From the IMG/VR virus record IMGVR_UViG_3300022888_000037, positions 1 to 24,840 of that record: a stretch of DNA of 24,840 bases. One strand, 5' to 3'. The position numbers were made by a program, and so were the translations under genes. Below the pieces are notes generated by a model. It was given only the letters and a program-made list of their open reading frames with translations, ran no database searches and was not told where the DNA came from. Position 1 is the stretch's first letter; every line of letters begins with the position of its first letter. Source of the DNA: a virus. Of the stretch, positions 14,615-21,116 are shown in pieces.

Positions 14615-15193
14615 ATGTTGAGGAAAAAATTAATGGGAATTCAGGGGGAGTTAAAAGCCCCTAAGTCACAGGTTAATACTTTTGCTAAGAACAATTATAA
14701 GTATAGGAATCTTGAGGATATTTGCGAAGCATTAAAGCCTTTATTGATTAAACATGATGTTTCAATGACAATATCAGACGAGATTATAAATTTTGGTGAA
14801 CGGTTTTATGTCAAGGCAACGGCAAGGCTTTTTGATGATAAGCACGAGATTATTGCAACAGCTTTTGCAAGGGAATCATTAACCAAGAAAGGGATGGACG
14901 AAAGCCAGATCACGGGGGCAAGTTCATCCTATGCCAGAAAATACTGCCTTAACGGTCTTTTCCTTATAGATGACACGAAGGATGCAGACTCAATGGATAA
15001 CACGAAAAAGACAGGCAAATCTGATCCTTTCCTTGAAGAAATGAAAGGATATGCAACACATGAGAAAGATATATATTGGAAAGTCCTGGGGCAGAACGGG
15101 TTTAGCAAAGCAACAGATATACCAAAAAACAAACGATCTTTGATACTTGAAGAAATGGCAATATCATTGTCAGAAAGGGAAGCCAATGAATAA
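14615..15193 (+). CDS. erf: ERF-family single-strand annealing recombinase
   Basis: 192 aa. Diagnostic ERF features are visible: an N-terminal YKYRNLEDICEALKPLL (residues 28-44), central strands (ISDEIINFGERFYVKATARL), and GASSSYARKYCLNGLFLIDD (101-120) followed by KDAD. ERF proteins form rings that anneal complementary single strands during phage recombination and genome circularisation. A PD-(D/E)XK exonuclease is encoded two genes on (15953), a common recombinase/exonuclease pairing. The variable C-terminal third is typical. SD GAGGGGG lies close to ATG 14615; ATG 14633 is an alternative. Confidence 0.92.
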   Translation: MLRKKLMGIQGELKAPKSQVNTFAKNNYKYRNLEDICEALKPLLIKHDVSMTISDEIINFGERFYVKATARLFDDKHEIIATAFARESLTKKGMDESQITGASSSYARKYCLNGLFLIDDTKDADSMDNTKKTGKSDPFLEEMKGYATHEKDIYWKVLGQNGFSKATDIPKNKRSLILEEMAISLSEREANE

Positions 15194-15623
15194 AAAAATA
15201 GAAGAATATATCGAAGAAAAGTGGGAAAAGTTTGAAGCCTTTAAATTAATGGCACTTGAGCAGGAAGCAGCTTGTTTGCTTTGTGAAAAAGCTATGGACT
15301 ATTGGGGGAAAGAAGGAAGGAGAGCAAGGTTTGAAATAAGTGATAATTTTGAAGGGACTAATCTTAAACTTTTTATGGCAAAAGATGATACCATTGAAAA
15401 AGATGTTCAACTCTTTCTTGAATACTTTGACGTTTTGGTGAAATACAATGAAGGGTTTTTACCGGTAGGGTTTGACGAATATGTTTCTGGCAGATGGATA
15501 CAATATCATTATTCTAACGGCAAGGCTAATATCTGGTTATTCTTTCATTATGATAAAGCAGAGTCCTGCAAGGTTGTCGGCACTGGTAAATTTAAGGAAG
15601 AAATGAAAAGAATTTGCGTTTAA
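15186..15623 (+). CDS. Hypothetical protein between ERF and exonuclease
   Basis: 145 aa from ATG 15186, whose SD (AAAGGGA, 15174-15180) lies in the end of the ERF gene, which it overlaps by 8 nt. The N-terminus is a charged helix (NKKIEEYIEEKWEKFEAFKL) with CLLCEK, followed by mixed alpha/beta sequence (FLPVGFDEYVSGRWIQYHY, NIWLFFHYD). Two cysteines only, so no obvious metal site. I do not recognise the family; position suggests an accessory role in recombination or replication. Confidence 0.75.
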   Translation: MNKKIEEYIEEKWEKFEAFKLMALEQEAACLLCEKAMDYWGKEGRRARFEISDNFEGTNLKLFMAKDDTIEKDVQLFLEYFDVLVKYNEGFLPVGFDEYVSGRWIQYHYSNGKANIWLFFHYDKAESCKVVGTGKFKEEMKRICV

Positions 15624-15632
15624 GGGGGTTTT

Positions 15633-15953
15633 ATGGGTGTTGAATTAACACAAAAACGATTAAAAGAGTTGTTCCTTTATGATCCTGAAACTGGTCTTTT
15701 TACAAGGCGTTATAGAATACTGTCAAGGGGCAGGGCATCAAAGATCGGTGTAACTGGGGTCTTTTATATTGATGCTATTGATAAGTGGGATGCTCAAATT
15801 AAGATAAATTATAAAAAACATAGATTGGGTCAATTTAAATCTAAACTGAAAGCTGTATCTGCAAGATGGGAAGCTGAAAAGAAATACAAATTTCCTGATT
15901 GTAGCACAAAATCAACAGCATATTTATACTTAAAAGAAAGGAATGTGGCATAA
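15633..15953 (+). CDS. AP2-like DNA-binding protein, possibly an HNH endonuclease without its catalytic core
   Basis: 106 aa, SD AAGGGGG. Residues 5-26 (LTQKRLKELFLYDPETGLFT) match the N-terminal module of phage HNH homing endonucleases. Residues 45-85 (WDAQIKINYKKHRLGQFKSK, then AVSARWEAEKKY) match an AP2-type three-strand DNA-binding domain. The HNH motif normally between or beside these modules is missing: there is no His-His pair or CxxC. It could be a regulator derived from a homing endonuclease or a degenerate one. It sits between recombination genes, and TAATG couples it to the exonuclease. Confidence 0.62.
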   Translation: MGVELTQKRLKELFLYDPETGLFTRRYRILSRGRASKIGVTGVFYIDAIDKWDAQIKINYKKHRLGQFKSKLKAVSARWEAEKKYKFPDCSTKSTAYLYLKERNVA

Positions 15954-16699
15954 TGGGAAAACATTGGTATAACGACATAGGGGAACCGGTTTATAGTGTT
16001 GAAAACGTAACTAAGGGGGGTTTAAGACCTACGACTCTAAGGGATGCCAAAAAGCTTAATTTGGTCCCTTCTGTAACGACAGTCATGGACGTATTAAGGA
16101 AACCGGCTTTAGAGATATGGAAAGAGAATCAAGTCCTTGAGTCTGCTCTTAGTTTAAAGCAGAAAAAGAAAGAAACAGACAAGGGGTTTATTAACCGGAT
16201 AAGATACCATGCTAAAGAGATTTCCAGGACTTCAGCACAAGAGGGCAAGAACATTCATAAAGCTGTAGAAAAGAGCTTTTTAAATATCCTGCCTGATGAA
16301 AAATATTCATGGCTTGCTCATAGCACCAAAAGAAAGATACAGAAATACTTTAACAGGTATTCAGGATGGAAAGCTGAAACAACTTTCTATAATAAGCTTG
16401 GCTTTGGTGGCAGGACCGATATTACAAATGACAGGCTTGTTATCGATTTAAAGACAAAAGAAAAGTTCAAGTATACCAAGACGGGAAAGATCGTCAAAAT
16501 GGCTTATGATGAACACGTTATGCAGCTTATAGCTTATGCTCATGGGGTGGATATGCCTGATGCAAGGCTTGTAAATGTTTTTGTTGAGTATTCGGGGGAG
16601 CTTGTCTTTCACGAATGGGACCAAGAGGACATAGAAAGGGGTTGGGAAATGTTCCTATTCTCTCTTAAAATGTGGCAACTTAAAAATAAGGTAAGCTAA
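15953..16699 (+). CDS. PD-(D/E)XK exonuclease (recombination partner of ERF)
   Basis: 248 aa. Motifs in order: AQEGKNIHKAVEK (96-106, the helix before the core), WKAETTFY (Glu142), FGGRTD (Asp156), VIDLKTK (Asp165-x-Lys167) and HVMQLIAYA (Gln191, Tyr195). This is the lambda-exo/Cas4/RecB-like active site with the Q-x3-Y motif. Together with ERF it would resect double-strand ends and anneal the product. The first 40 residues (YSVENVTKGGLRPTTLRDAK, LVPSVTTVMDVL) are also typical of phage exonucleases of this type. Confidence 0.88.
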   Translation: MGKHWYNDIGEPVYSVENVTKGGLRPTTLRDAKKLNLVPSVTTVMDVLRKPALEIWKENQVLESALSLKQKKKETDKGFINRIRYHAKEISRTSAQEGKNIHKAVEKSFLNILPDEKYSWLAHSTKRKIQKYFNRYSGWKAETTFYNKLGFGGRTDITNDRLVIDLKTKEKFKYTKTGKIVKMAYDEHVMQLIAYAHGVDMPDARLVNVFVEYSGELVFHEWDQEDIERGWEMFLFSLKMWQLKNKVS

Positions 16700-16701
16700 A
16701 T

Positions 16702-16734
16702 GATGTATTTAATTGAACTTTAAGGAAAAGGAAA
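16702..16734 (+). repeat. Copy 1 of a duplicated gene junction
   Basis: Bases 16710-16734 are identical (25 of 25) to 20064-20088, and the GATGTAT at 16702-16708 matches 20044-20050. Copy 1 lacks 12 bp present in copy 2. In copy 1 the sequence forms a seven-codon relic (Met-Met-Tyr-Leu-Ile-Glu-Leu-stop from 16700), while in copy 2 it is the real end (Met-Tyr...Val-Ile-Glu-Leu) of the P27-like gene. It also carries the AAGGAAAAGG SD for the next gene. Confidence 0.85.
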
Positions 16735-17294
16735 TGAAAATTTTCAGCGATAAATCAATCATAGAGCAAAATCAATGCACCATCATGGACATTGAGTATC
16801 ATTGTAAATGCGGGTGCATCTTAAAAAAAGAAGATTTGAGGACCGTATCAATGAAAACCCTGGGGTCAGGCAAGAAATACTCAGGCCTGATCTGCAAAGA
16901 GCACTATGAAGATGATGGAGTTGTTGTGAACCGGTATACATTTTGTCTTGATTGCGAAGGAAGGATAAAAAACAAAAGGGACGGATCCCCATCAAAGCGA
17001 TGCAAAAAATGCGGGAAGGAGCATAACGCTAAGAGGGCAAAAAAAAGGAAAAGAAAGCGTATAAAAGAAAGGGAGGAAGCAAAAAAGAACGGAACACCAA
17101 CCCCCAGGAGAAAGAAACGGGTATTGAGAAGAAAGTCAGATAAGAACAGGGCAGAGTATTGTGACTGCTATTATGAGTGCCACATAGGAGGTAAGAGGCC
17201 CAGGTGTGCAACGTGTCAGGAGTACATACCAATATTCAGAGGAGTGGACCCTGCAGCGATGTACCAGGTAATGTGGGGGAGGCCTTATGTCTAA
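16734..17294 (+). CDS. Cys-rich, highly basic protein (probable zinc and nucleic-acid binding)
   Basis: 186 aa from ATG 16734, placed correctly after AAGGAAAAGG (16722-16731); the frame is open further upstream but without support. Fourteen cysteines lie in groups: CKCGC (24-28), CLDC (71-74), CKKC (90-93), CDC...C (143-149) and CATC (158-161). Between the zinc groups, residues 99-135 are almost entirely Lys/Arg (RAKKRKRKRIKERE, PRRKKRVLRRK). This suggests DNA or RNA binding. I recognise no family; a zinc-ribbon-containing relative of HNH-type proteins is possible, but no HNH residues are present. Confidence 0.72.
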   Translation: MKIFSDKSIIEQNQCTIMDIEYHCKCGCILKKEDLRTVSMKTLGSGKKYSGLICKEHYEDDGVVVNRYTFCLDCEGRIKNKRDGSPSKRCKKCGKEHNAKRAKKRKRKRIKEREEAKKNGTPTPRRKKRVLRRKSDKNRAEYCDCYYECHIGGKRPRCATCQEYIPIFRGVDPAAMYQVMWGRPYV

Positions 17295-17574
17295 AAAAAT
17301 TGAGATCAGTGGAAAAGATGATTTATGGCTATGGTTTGGGCTTAGTTATGCCAGTTTTTTAACACTTCCAAGGGTTATGATGCATGCAATGCCTGATCTT
17401 TGGCAAAAACAAATGTCTATTTTATTAAAAGAGTATGATGAGATGTTTCCTAACCAGCCCAGGCTTGGCACAAGAGTTCAAGCCACAAAAGATGGCAAGC
17501 TTACCAAAATGCCAGAGTTTTTAAAAAATTATAGACATCCTCATCATGAAAAAATTGACGAGATGAAAGGATAA
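17287..17574 (+). CDS. Conserved phage hypothetical protein
   Basis: 95 aa, ATG 17287 overlaps the preceding gene by 8 nt with GGGGGAGG upstream. The segment FLTLPRVMMHAMPDLWQKQM followed by LLKEYDEMFP recalls a small phage family ('LPR-x-x-x-x-x-MPDeWQ') of unknown function that I have seen in proteobacterial phages; this is recollection, not a search result. Predicted mostly helical. It precedes the ASCH-like gene by four bases, so they are probably cotranscribed. Confidence 0.72.
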   Translation: MSKKIEISGKDDLWLWFGLSYASFLTLPRVMMHAMPDLWQKQMSILLKEYDEMFPNQPRLGTRVQATKDGKLTKMPEFLKNYRHPHHEKIDEMKG

Positions 17575-17578
17575 AAAA

Positions 17579-18238
17579 ATGAAAGAGCATCCAATTTTAT
17601 TCAAACCGGACATGGTGGCAGCAATCTTGAAAAAGCAGAAATTCCAAACCAGACGGATTATCAAGCCACAACCAACATTAGGGATTGTATTCACTGAAGA
17701 TCTTTTGGGAAAATGTAAATATAAAAAAAATGATCTTCTCTGGGTTAGGGAAAGATTTGCACTTCTTGGTTTTTGGGATAATGATGTGAAAGTGCATAAT
17801 ATAGATGGCATAAATGTCATTTATTATCAGGAGTCTTGTGAATTTGAATGGCAAGATGGTGATGGGTTTGCTGCCTTGAGAAAAGATGGGCAACCAAGAT
17901 CATACTGGAAGCCATCAATTTTTATGCCCAAAAAATTCTGTAGGCTTTGGCTCAAGGTCAAAAGTGTAAAAGTTGAACAGCTGCAAGATATTTCTGAAGA
18001 TGATGCCTTGGCAGAGGGAATCCGTTTTCTTGAACATAGCATAATTACAGGTCAGGATTTTTATGGTGTTAACCAAGGCAATTATGATTTATATGCTCCT
18101 AATGCATATACAAGTTATATGAGGCTATGGGATTCCATAAATGGTCAACCCAGAAAAGATGGAGTTGATATTTCATTTGCTGGAAATCCTTGGGTCTGGG
18201 TGGTTGAATTTGAGATGACCGAAAATCCAAAAATCTAA
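17579..18238 (+). CDS. ASCH/PUA-like phage protein
   Basis: 219 aa. The start PILFKPDMVAAILKKQKFQT followed by RRIIKPQP, then LLWVRERFAL, PSIFMPKKFCRLWLKVKSVK, VEQLQDISEDDALAEGI and the ending GNPWVWVVEFEM, follow the phage ASCH-like family ('pIlF-x-x-x-MV-x-AiL-x-G-x-KtqTRR'). ASCH domains have a PUA-like beta-barrel and are thought to bind RNA or modified bases. Some databases label these proteins 'morphogenesis', without firm evidence. No catalytic site is evident. Confidence 0.8.
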   Translation: MKEHPILFKPDMVAAILKKQKFQTRRIIKPQPTLGIVFTEDLLGKCKYKKNDLLWVRERFALLGFWDNDVKVHNIDGINVIYYQESCEFEWQDGDGFAALRKDGQPRSYWKPSIFMPKKFCRLWLKVKSVKVEQLQDISEDDALAEGIRFLEHSIITGQDFYGVNQGNYDLYAPNAYTSYMRLWDSINGQPRKDGVDISFAGNPWVWVVEFEMTENPKI

Positions 18239-18395
18239 AGGGGAAGGCTTGGATGAGGATGACAAAAAGCTGGCTGGCAAGGTTTTCAGGCTTATAAATA
18301 AAAACTAAATTCATCAAAAATTAAACTTTTTTTAAACTATTTTCTAACATATTGATTTTATTAGATATCTTTTTTAACTTTTTTAAAGAAAAGAC
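18239..18395 (+). other. AT-rich intergenic region
   Basis: No supported gene here. An SD-like AGGGGAAGG (18239-18247) precedes a TTG with 19 codons (to 18308), too short to trust. From 18300 the sequence is very rich in A and T, with T7 and T6 runs at 18326 and 18370, and leads into the promoter at 18396. It separates the ASCH-like gene from the accessory genes that follow. Confidence 0.6.
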
Positions 18396-18424
18396 TTGAC
18401 ATAGTCTCCTGATAGGTGTAATGT
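18396..18424 (+). promoter_or_regulatory. Sigma70-like promoter
   Basis: TTGACA at 18396-18401, a 17-base spacer, then TAATGT at 18419-18424. The context AAAAGACTTGAC and the GGTGTA just before the -10 are shared with the promoter at 21088, which suggests both respond to the same polymerase or regulator. It would start transcription toward the gene at 18471. Confidence 0.6.
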
Positions 18425-18470
18425 AATAACCATGAGTGAGAGAAAAAACATAAAAAAAGGAGACAACAGC

Positions 18471-18707
18471 ATGGAAAAAGCACTTAAAAGAATAGGGAAA
18501 GAATGGGAAGCAAATGGACATCATAGAATATATTTCAATGCTGTGAAATTTGCTGGAGTTGAAATCAATCGCTACAATGCAAATTATTACAATAATAAGA
18601 ACTTTGCTGTTTGGTATGATTGTAATTCTGAGAGATTTGAATTTAGAGCTGATGGTGTTGAGGACGATGCATTGAGAGCAATTGAAAATATTAAAACTGC
18701 CATCTAA
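18471..18707 (+). CDS. Hypothetical protein, first gene after a promoter
   Basis: 78 aa from ATG 18471, eight bases after GGAG (18459-18462). An in-frame ATG at 18432 exists but lacks an SD. The sequence is compact alpha/beta (GHHRIYFNAVKFAGVEINRY, NNKNFAVWYDCNSERFEF), ending in a helix (DDALRAIENIKTAI). Not recognised. Directly downstream of the 18396 promoter. Confidence 0.75.
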   Translation: MEKALKRIGKEWEANGHHRIYFNAVKFAGVEINRYNANYYNNKNFAVWYDCNSERFEFRADGVEDDALRAIENIKTAI

Positions 18708-18718
18708 GGAGAGACGCT

Positions 18719-18952
18719 ATGAAAAAAAGACAATTCGGAATTTTTTACAAAGACGATTCATTCTCAACCACCCCGATCGAAACAGGGACAGAGGGAGAAA
18801 TCGCAAATTTATGGAAACATTATGGAATTCGTCAATTGGAGTTAAAAATCAGGCCTTTGGATGATATTTTTGGAAACAGAGACGAATGGATGCTTGCGTA
18901 TAATTCTAACACCGGAAAACCTTTGAATCAACTTGTTTGTATAGGCTATTAA
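18719..18952 (+). CDS. Hypothetical protein
   Basis: 77 aa, SD AAGGAGAG at 18707-18714. The sequence begins KKRQFGIFYKDDSFSTTPI and includes LWKHYGIRQLELKIRPLDD. Small soluble alpha/beta protein, no motif recognised. It follows its neighbour by 11 bases and precedes the HTH gene by one base, so the three are likely cotranscribed. Confidence 0.72.
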   Translation: MKKRQFGIFYKDDSFSTTPIETGTEGEIANLWKHYGIRQLELKIRPLDDIFGNRDEWMLAYNSNTGKPLNQLVCIGY

Positions 18953-18953
18953 A

Positions 18954-19184
18954 ATGAAACCATCAAAAATCAAACAAGCCCGGCTAACCCTGGGCTTCAC
19001 CCAACAGAAAATATCAGGTATCATGGGAATTCATATCAAACTCTGGCAAAAATGGGAACAGGGAAGTCAAGGTATATCAGCAGCACCCGCAATGTTTTTG
19101 AGACTAATATTGGTTTTGGCTAAAATGGGGATACTTGAGAAATGCTTAAAAAGGATTGAAAATGACAACACCAAAAAGCTTTAA
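18954..19184 (+). CDS. HTH (XRE-like) protein
   Basis: 76 aa. Residues 5-40 form a helix-turn-helix of the Xre/MqsA type (IKQARLTLGFTQQKISGIMG followed by IHIKLWQKWEQGSQG). The LGFTQ and WEQG positions are the usual marks of recognition-helix flanks. The C-terminal half (FLRLILVLAKMGILEKCL) is a dimerisation-type helix. It lies just ahead of, and overlaps, the PLD-like gene by 23 nt, suggesting it regulates or partners that gene. Confidence 0.82.
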   Translation: MKPSKIKQARLTLGFTQQKISGIMGIHIKLWQKWEQGSQGISAAPAMFLRLILVLAKMGILEKCLKRIENDNTKKL

Positions 19185-19836
19185 AAAATCTAACAAAAGA
19201 GGTAGAATAATAAGGGTTTGTAAAAAATCAATAGCATCGGAAGCTATTGGGAAACTTCAAAAAAATACCGATACATTTATTTTGACATTCGGTCAATTTT
19301 CTTTGATTGATACACTCACATCTATTTTAGATCAAACCGGACCGGCCCATGTAACAATAAGCACATGGACGGCTGCCAATGCCGATCTTGAGAGATCGGC
19401 CAGCCTCATGGCCTCATCTGAAATTCTGTCGTTACGAATGATAGTTGATAATTTTTTTAAAACACGCCAGCCCAAGTATTTTTATCACATGATAAATTTA
19501 TTTGGGTCAAATAGTATCAGGCAGATGAAAACACATGCAAAATTTATTATTGTCCAAAATGATCAATGGAATATTGTTGTTCGAACATCCATGAATTTAA
19601 ATAAAAATCCACGCCTCGAAAATATAGAAATATCTGAGAATAAAGATTTTACGGATTTTTTTAATAAAATTGTGGACGAAATTTTTAATGAAATAAAACC
19701 AAATGAGGTAAAAAAAAGTATTCTTGATCTTAAAAATACAGAAGAACAAAGTTTATTTAAAGAAGTTTCAGCAAATTTCATCAAGAGGAGTAGTTTAAAT
19801 GAGCCAAGATTTAGCCACGAAATTAAAGAAAAGTAG
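19162..19836 (+). CDS. Phospholipase D-like (HKD-type) phage protein
   Basis: 224 aa from ATG 19162, six bases after AAAAAGGA; a TTG at 19156 would leave no SD spacing. FILTFGQFSLIDTLTSIL (39-56), VTISTWTAANADLERS (64-79) and LRMIVDNFFKTRQPKYF (91-107) lead to THAKFIIVQND (His125, Lys127) and VVRTSMNLNKNPRLENIEI (139-157; Ser143, Asn145). H-x-K followed by S-x-N is a single PLD half-site, so activity would need a dimer. The Asp normally seven residues after His is not in place (Gln132; Asp134 is the nearest). Substrate unknown; a nuclease role is possible. Confidence 0.72.
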   Translation: MTTPKSFKKSNKRGRIIRVCKKSIASEAIGKLQKNTDTFILTFGQFSLIDTLTSILDQTGPAHVTISTWTAANADLERSASLMASSEILSLRMIVDNFFKTRQPKYFYHMINLFGSNSIRQMKTHAKFIIVQNDQWNIVVRTSMNLNKNPRLENIEISENKDFTDFFNKIVDEIFNEIKPNEVKKSILDLKNTEEQSLFKEVSANFIKRSSLNEPRFSHEIKEK

Positions 19837-20077
19837 CTTATTGAAAGCCGGTAAGATGGTCGATGGTAAAACTCCAAGGGGAATTATAGAGCAATTATCG
19901 AAACAGATCGCAAGGTGTGATGAAGCCTCAAGGAGAATTGAAGAAGAGGGGATTGTTGTCCGGGACATGAAGGGATCTGTAATCGCACACCCCGCTATTA
20001 AGATTGAGATTGCAGCGGGTAAGATTATCGCTGATCTTGTGAGGATGTATGGAAGATCCGGAGTAATTGAACTTTAA
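19799..20077 (+). CDS. P27-like small protein (possible terminase small subunit relative)
   Basis: 92 aa from ATG 19799, with AAGAGGAG (19783-19790) inside the PLD-like gene, overlapping it by 38 nt. After an N-terminal basic part, the segment EEEGIVVRDMKGSVIAHPAI followed by KIEIAAGKIIADLVRMYG resembles the C-terminal half of P27-family small terminase subunits ('G-x-x-a-HPa-x-x-i-x-x-aa-x-x-i-x-x-L-x-x-lG'). It is shorter than usual P27 proteins and no large terminase gene is beside it, so the packaging role is doubtful. Its 3' end is copy 2 of the junction repeat. Confidence 0.55.
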   Translation: MSQDLATKLKKSSLLKAGKMVDGKTPRGIIEQLSKQIARCDEASRRIEEEGIVVRDMKGSVIAHPAIKIEIAAGKIIADLVRMYGRSGVIEL

Positions 20078-20088
20078 GGAAAAGGAAA
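20044..20088 (+). repeat. Copy 2 of the duplicated gene junction
   Basis: Encodes the end of the P27-like protein (Met-Tyr-Gly-Arg-Ser-Gly-Val-Ile-Glu-Leu) and the AAGGAAAAGG SD of the next gene. Bases 20064-20088 equal 16710-16734. The 12-bp difference from copy 1 is a multiple of three, in keeping with an origin as coding sequence. Confidence 0.85.
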
Positions 20089-20094
20089 ATAAAA

Positions 20095-20370
20095 ATGCTT
20101 AATCCTTTTAAAAAAGAACGCTTCATAGTTTGGCACAATGATACTGCTGATCGTGTGATTGTTGAAAGAAATTGGTTCCAACGGTTGTTGTATCCTATTT
20201 GTTTTGCAACATGTACCGAGACCATGAAGTCAAGTCAGATTAAAATAAAAATAGATTCTGCTGAAAAGTTTGTTGAGCATATAAAATCACATCTTGCCGA
20301 TGATGAATATGTCGTTTGTAAGATATGTGGAAAATCCGTTGAAGAAATATATATAGATTCAACTAAATAA
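20095..20370 (+). CDS. Hypothetical protein with one CxxC
   Basis: 91 aa, translated from the SD in the junction repeat. The N-terminal half (NPFKKERFIVWHNDTADRVI) has aromatic and basic residues, and the C-terminal half includes AEKFVEHIKSHLADDEY followed by VVCKICGKSVEEIYI. The CKIC pair could be half of a metal site with Cys36/Cys40 (CFATC). Function unknown. Its last codons form the left copy of the 18-bp repeat at 20357. Confidence 0.7.
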   Translation: MLNPFKKERFIVWHNDTADRVIVERNWFQRLLYPICFATCTETMKSSQIKIKIDSAEKFVEHIKSHLADDEYVVCKICGKSVEEIYIDSTK

Positions 20371-20461
20371 TATAACAAATGGGGAGAAGGATTAGAACGG
20401 ATGACTACTGCAATAAAAGCAGAGGAAGATGAGTTCACTCCCCATTCAACTAACTAATATA
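20357..20461 (+). repeat. 18-bp direct repeats around a hairpin-bearing segment
   Basis: ATTCAACTAAATAATATA (20357-20374) recurs as ATTCAACTAACTAATATA (20444-20461) with a single mismatch, 87 bases apart. The left copy holds the end of the preceding gene; the right copy ends an 18-codon reading frame (20401-20457, ending His-Ser-Thr-Asn). Confidence 0.8.
20378..20446 (+). other. Long-range inverted repeat in an intergenic spacer
   Basis: AATGGGGAG (20378-20386) pairs with CTCCCCATT (20438-20446) over 9 bp. Between them is a small hairpin CTGC/GCAG around 20409-20422. The element is exactly bracketed by the 18-bp direct repeats. It could be an RNA structure near the start of the next gene; no T-run follows, so it is not a standard terminator. 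Confidence 0.5.
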
Positions 20462-20481
20462 TATAATTTAAAGGCATAATA

Positions 20482-20976
20482 ATGGCAGTTGAAATAATAT
20501 TAGATTCAAAGCAAAGGCAAACATACTGCTTAACGCTTATAAACCAGACTAAGATTGACGGGTCAAAGACTCTTGTTCTGAAGAATACCGACAAAAGCCC
20601 TACGGTCAGACAGCAAAGACTATGGTTCCTTTGGTGCAGCGAAATAGCTGTATCAGGCTTGGGTCAGGATGATGATAAGAACTCGGTACATATAAGGGCT
20701 AAATGGCAGTTTGTGATGCCTATATTAAGACGGGATAGTGATATGTTCAGGCAGATATATGACGGCTTTATGGATACTGTAAAGCATTTACCTGACAGGG
20801 CAGAAAAATGTCAGGAGTTTGCCCGGGATTGGATCAGCACCAAGAAACTAAACCGGCTACAAAAGGCAGAGAGCTTGAGAGAATTACAACTGTTTTGGAC
20901 AGGGCAAGGGGCGTGGTTGACTGATCCTTCTTTGCAAGGTCTGGAACATTATGGATTTAAGAAGGGGGAGTTGTGA
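20482..20976 (+). CDS. NinB-like recombination protein (tentative)
   Basis: 164 aa. After an N-terminal beta segment (VEIILDSKQRQTYCLTLINQ), the central part runs SPTVRQQRLWFLWCSEIAVS, IRAKWQFVMPILRRDSDMF and TKKLNRLQKAESLRELQLFW, ending GAWLTDPSLQGL. The pattern R-x-x-QQ-x-x-W...KW-x-x-x-x-PIL...S/T-x-K-L recalls the NinB/Orf-like fold of phage recombination mediators, which bind single-stranded DNA. The match is by shape and a few positions, so confidence is moderate. A GTGA overlap at the end joins it to the next short frame. Confidence 0.55.
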   Translation: MAVEIILDSKQRQTYCLTLINQTKIDGSKTLVLKNTDKSPTVRQQRLWFLWCSEIAVSGLGQDDDKNSVHIRAKWQFVMPILRRDSDMFRQIYDGFMDTVKHLPDRAEKCQEFARDWISTKKLNRLQKAESLRELQLFWTGQGAWLTDPSLQGLEHYGFKKGEL

Positions 20977-21001
20977 AAATAAGCCTTTTGACTGATGCCC
21001 C

Positions 21002-21060
21002 ATTGGCTCTCGACTTCGCAAGGCCAATAATATTGCTGCTACGGACAAGCCGCAGAGCAG
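21002..21060 (+). other. Two consecutive hairpins upstream of a promoter
   Basis: First: ATTGGC (21002-21007) with GCCAAT (21023-21028), inner CTT/AAG. Second: CTGCT (21036-21040) with AGCAG (21056-21060), with inner CGG (21042-21044) and CCG (21050-21052) around ACAAG. The stretch is clearly richer in G+C than its surroundings. Neither is followed by a T-run. Confidence 0.5.
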
Positions 21061-21087
21061 GCCAGAAAAGAGCTTTAGAAAAAAGAC

Positions 21088-21116
21088 TTGACTTTAATCA
21101 AAGGGTGTATTATAGT
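21088..21116 (+). promoter_or_regulatory. Strong sigma70-like promoter
   Basis: TTGACT (21088-21093), spacer of 17, TATAGT (21111-21116), the best full promoter match in the window. It would drive the gene at 21163 and those after it. Upstream AAAAGACTTGAC and GGTGTA before the -10 repeat those of the 18396 promoter. Confidence 0.75.

Noticed and set aside
16734-17294. HNH endonuclease call for the Cys-rich basic protein
   Set aside because: CxxC pairs and basic residues are present but there is no HH, Asn or final His in HNH arrangement.
18249-18308. 19-codon ORF with TTG start and AGGGGAAGG upstream
   Set aside because: Too short, no recognisable features; a purine-rich run is common at gene ends here.
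19799-20077. Firm call as terminase small subunit
   Set aside because: Only the C-terminal half resembles P27, the protein is short, and no large terminase lies beside it; kept as P27-like only.
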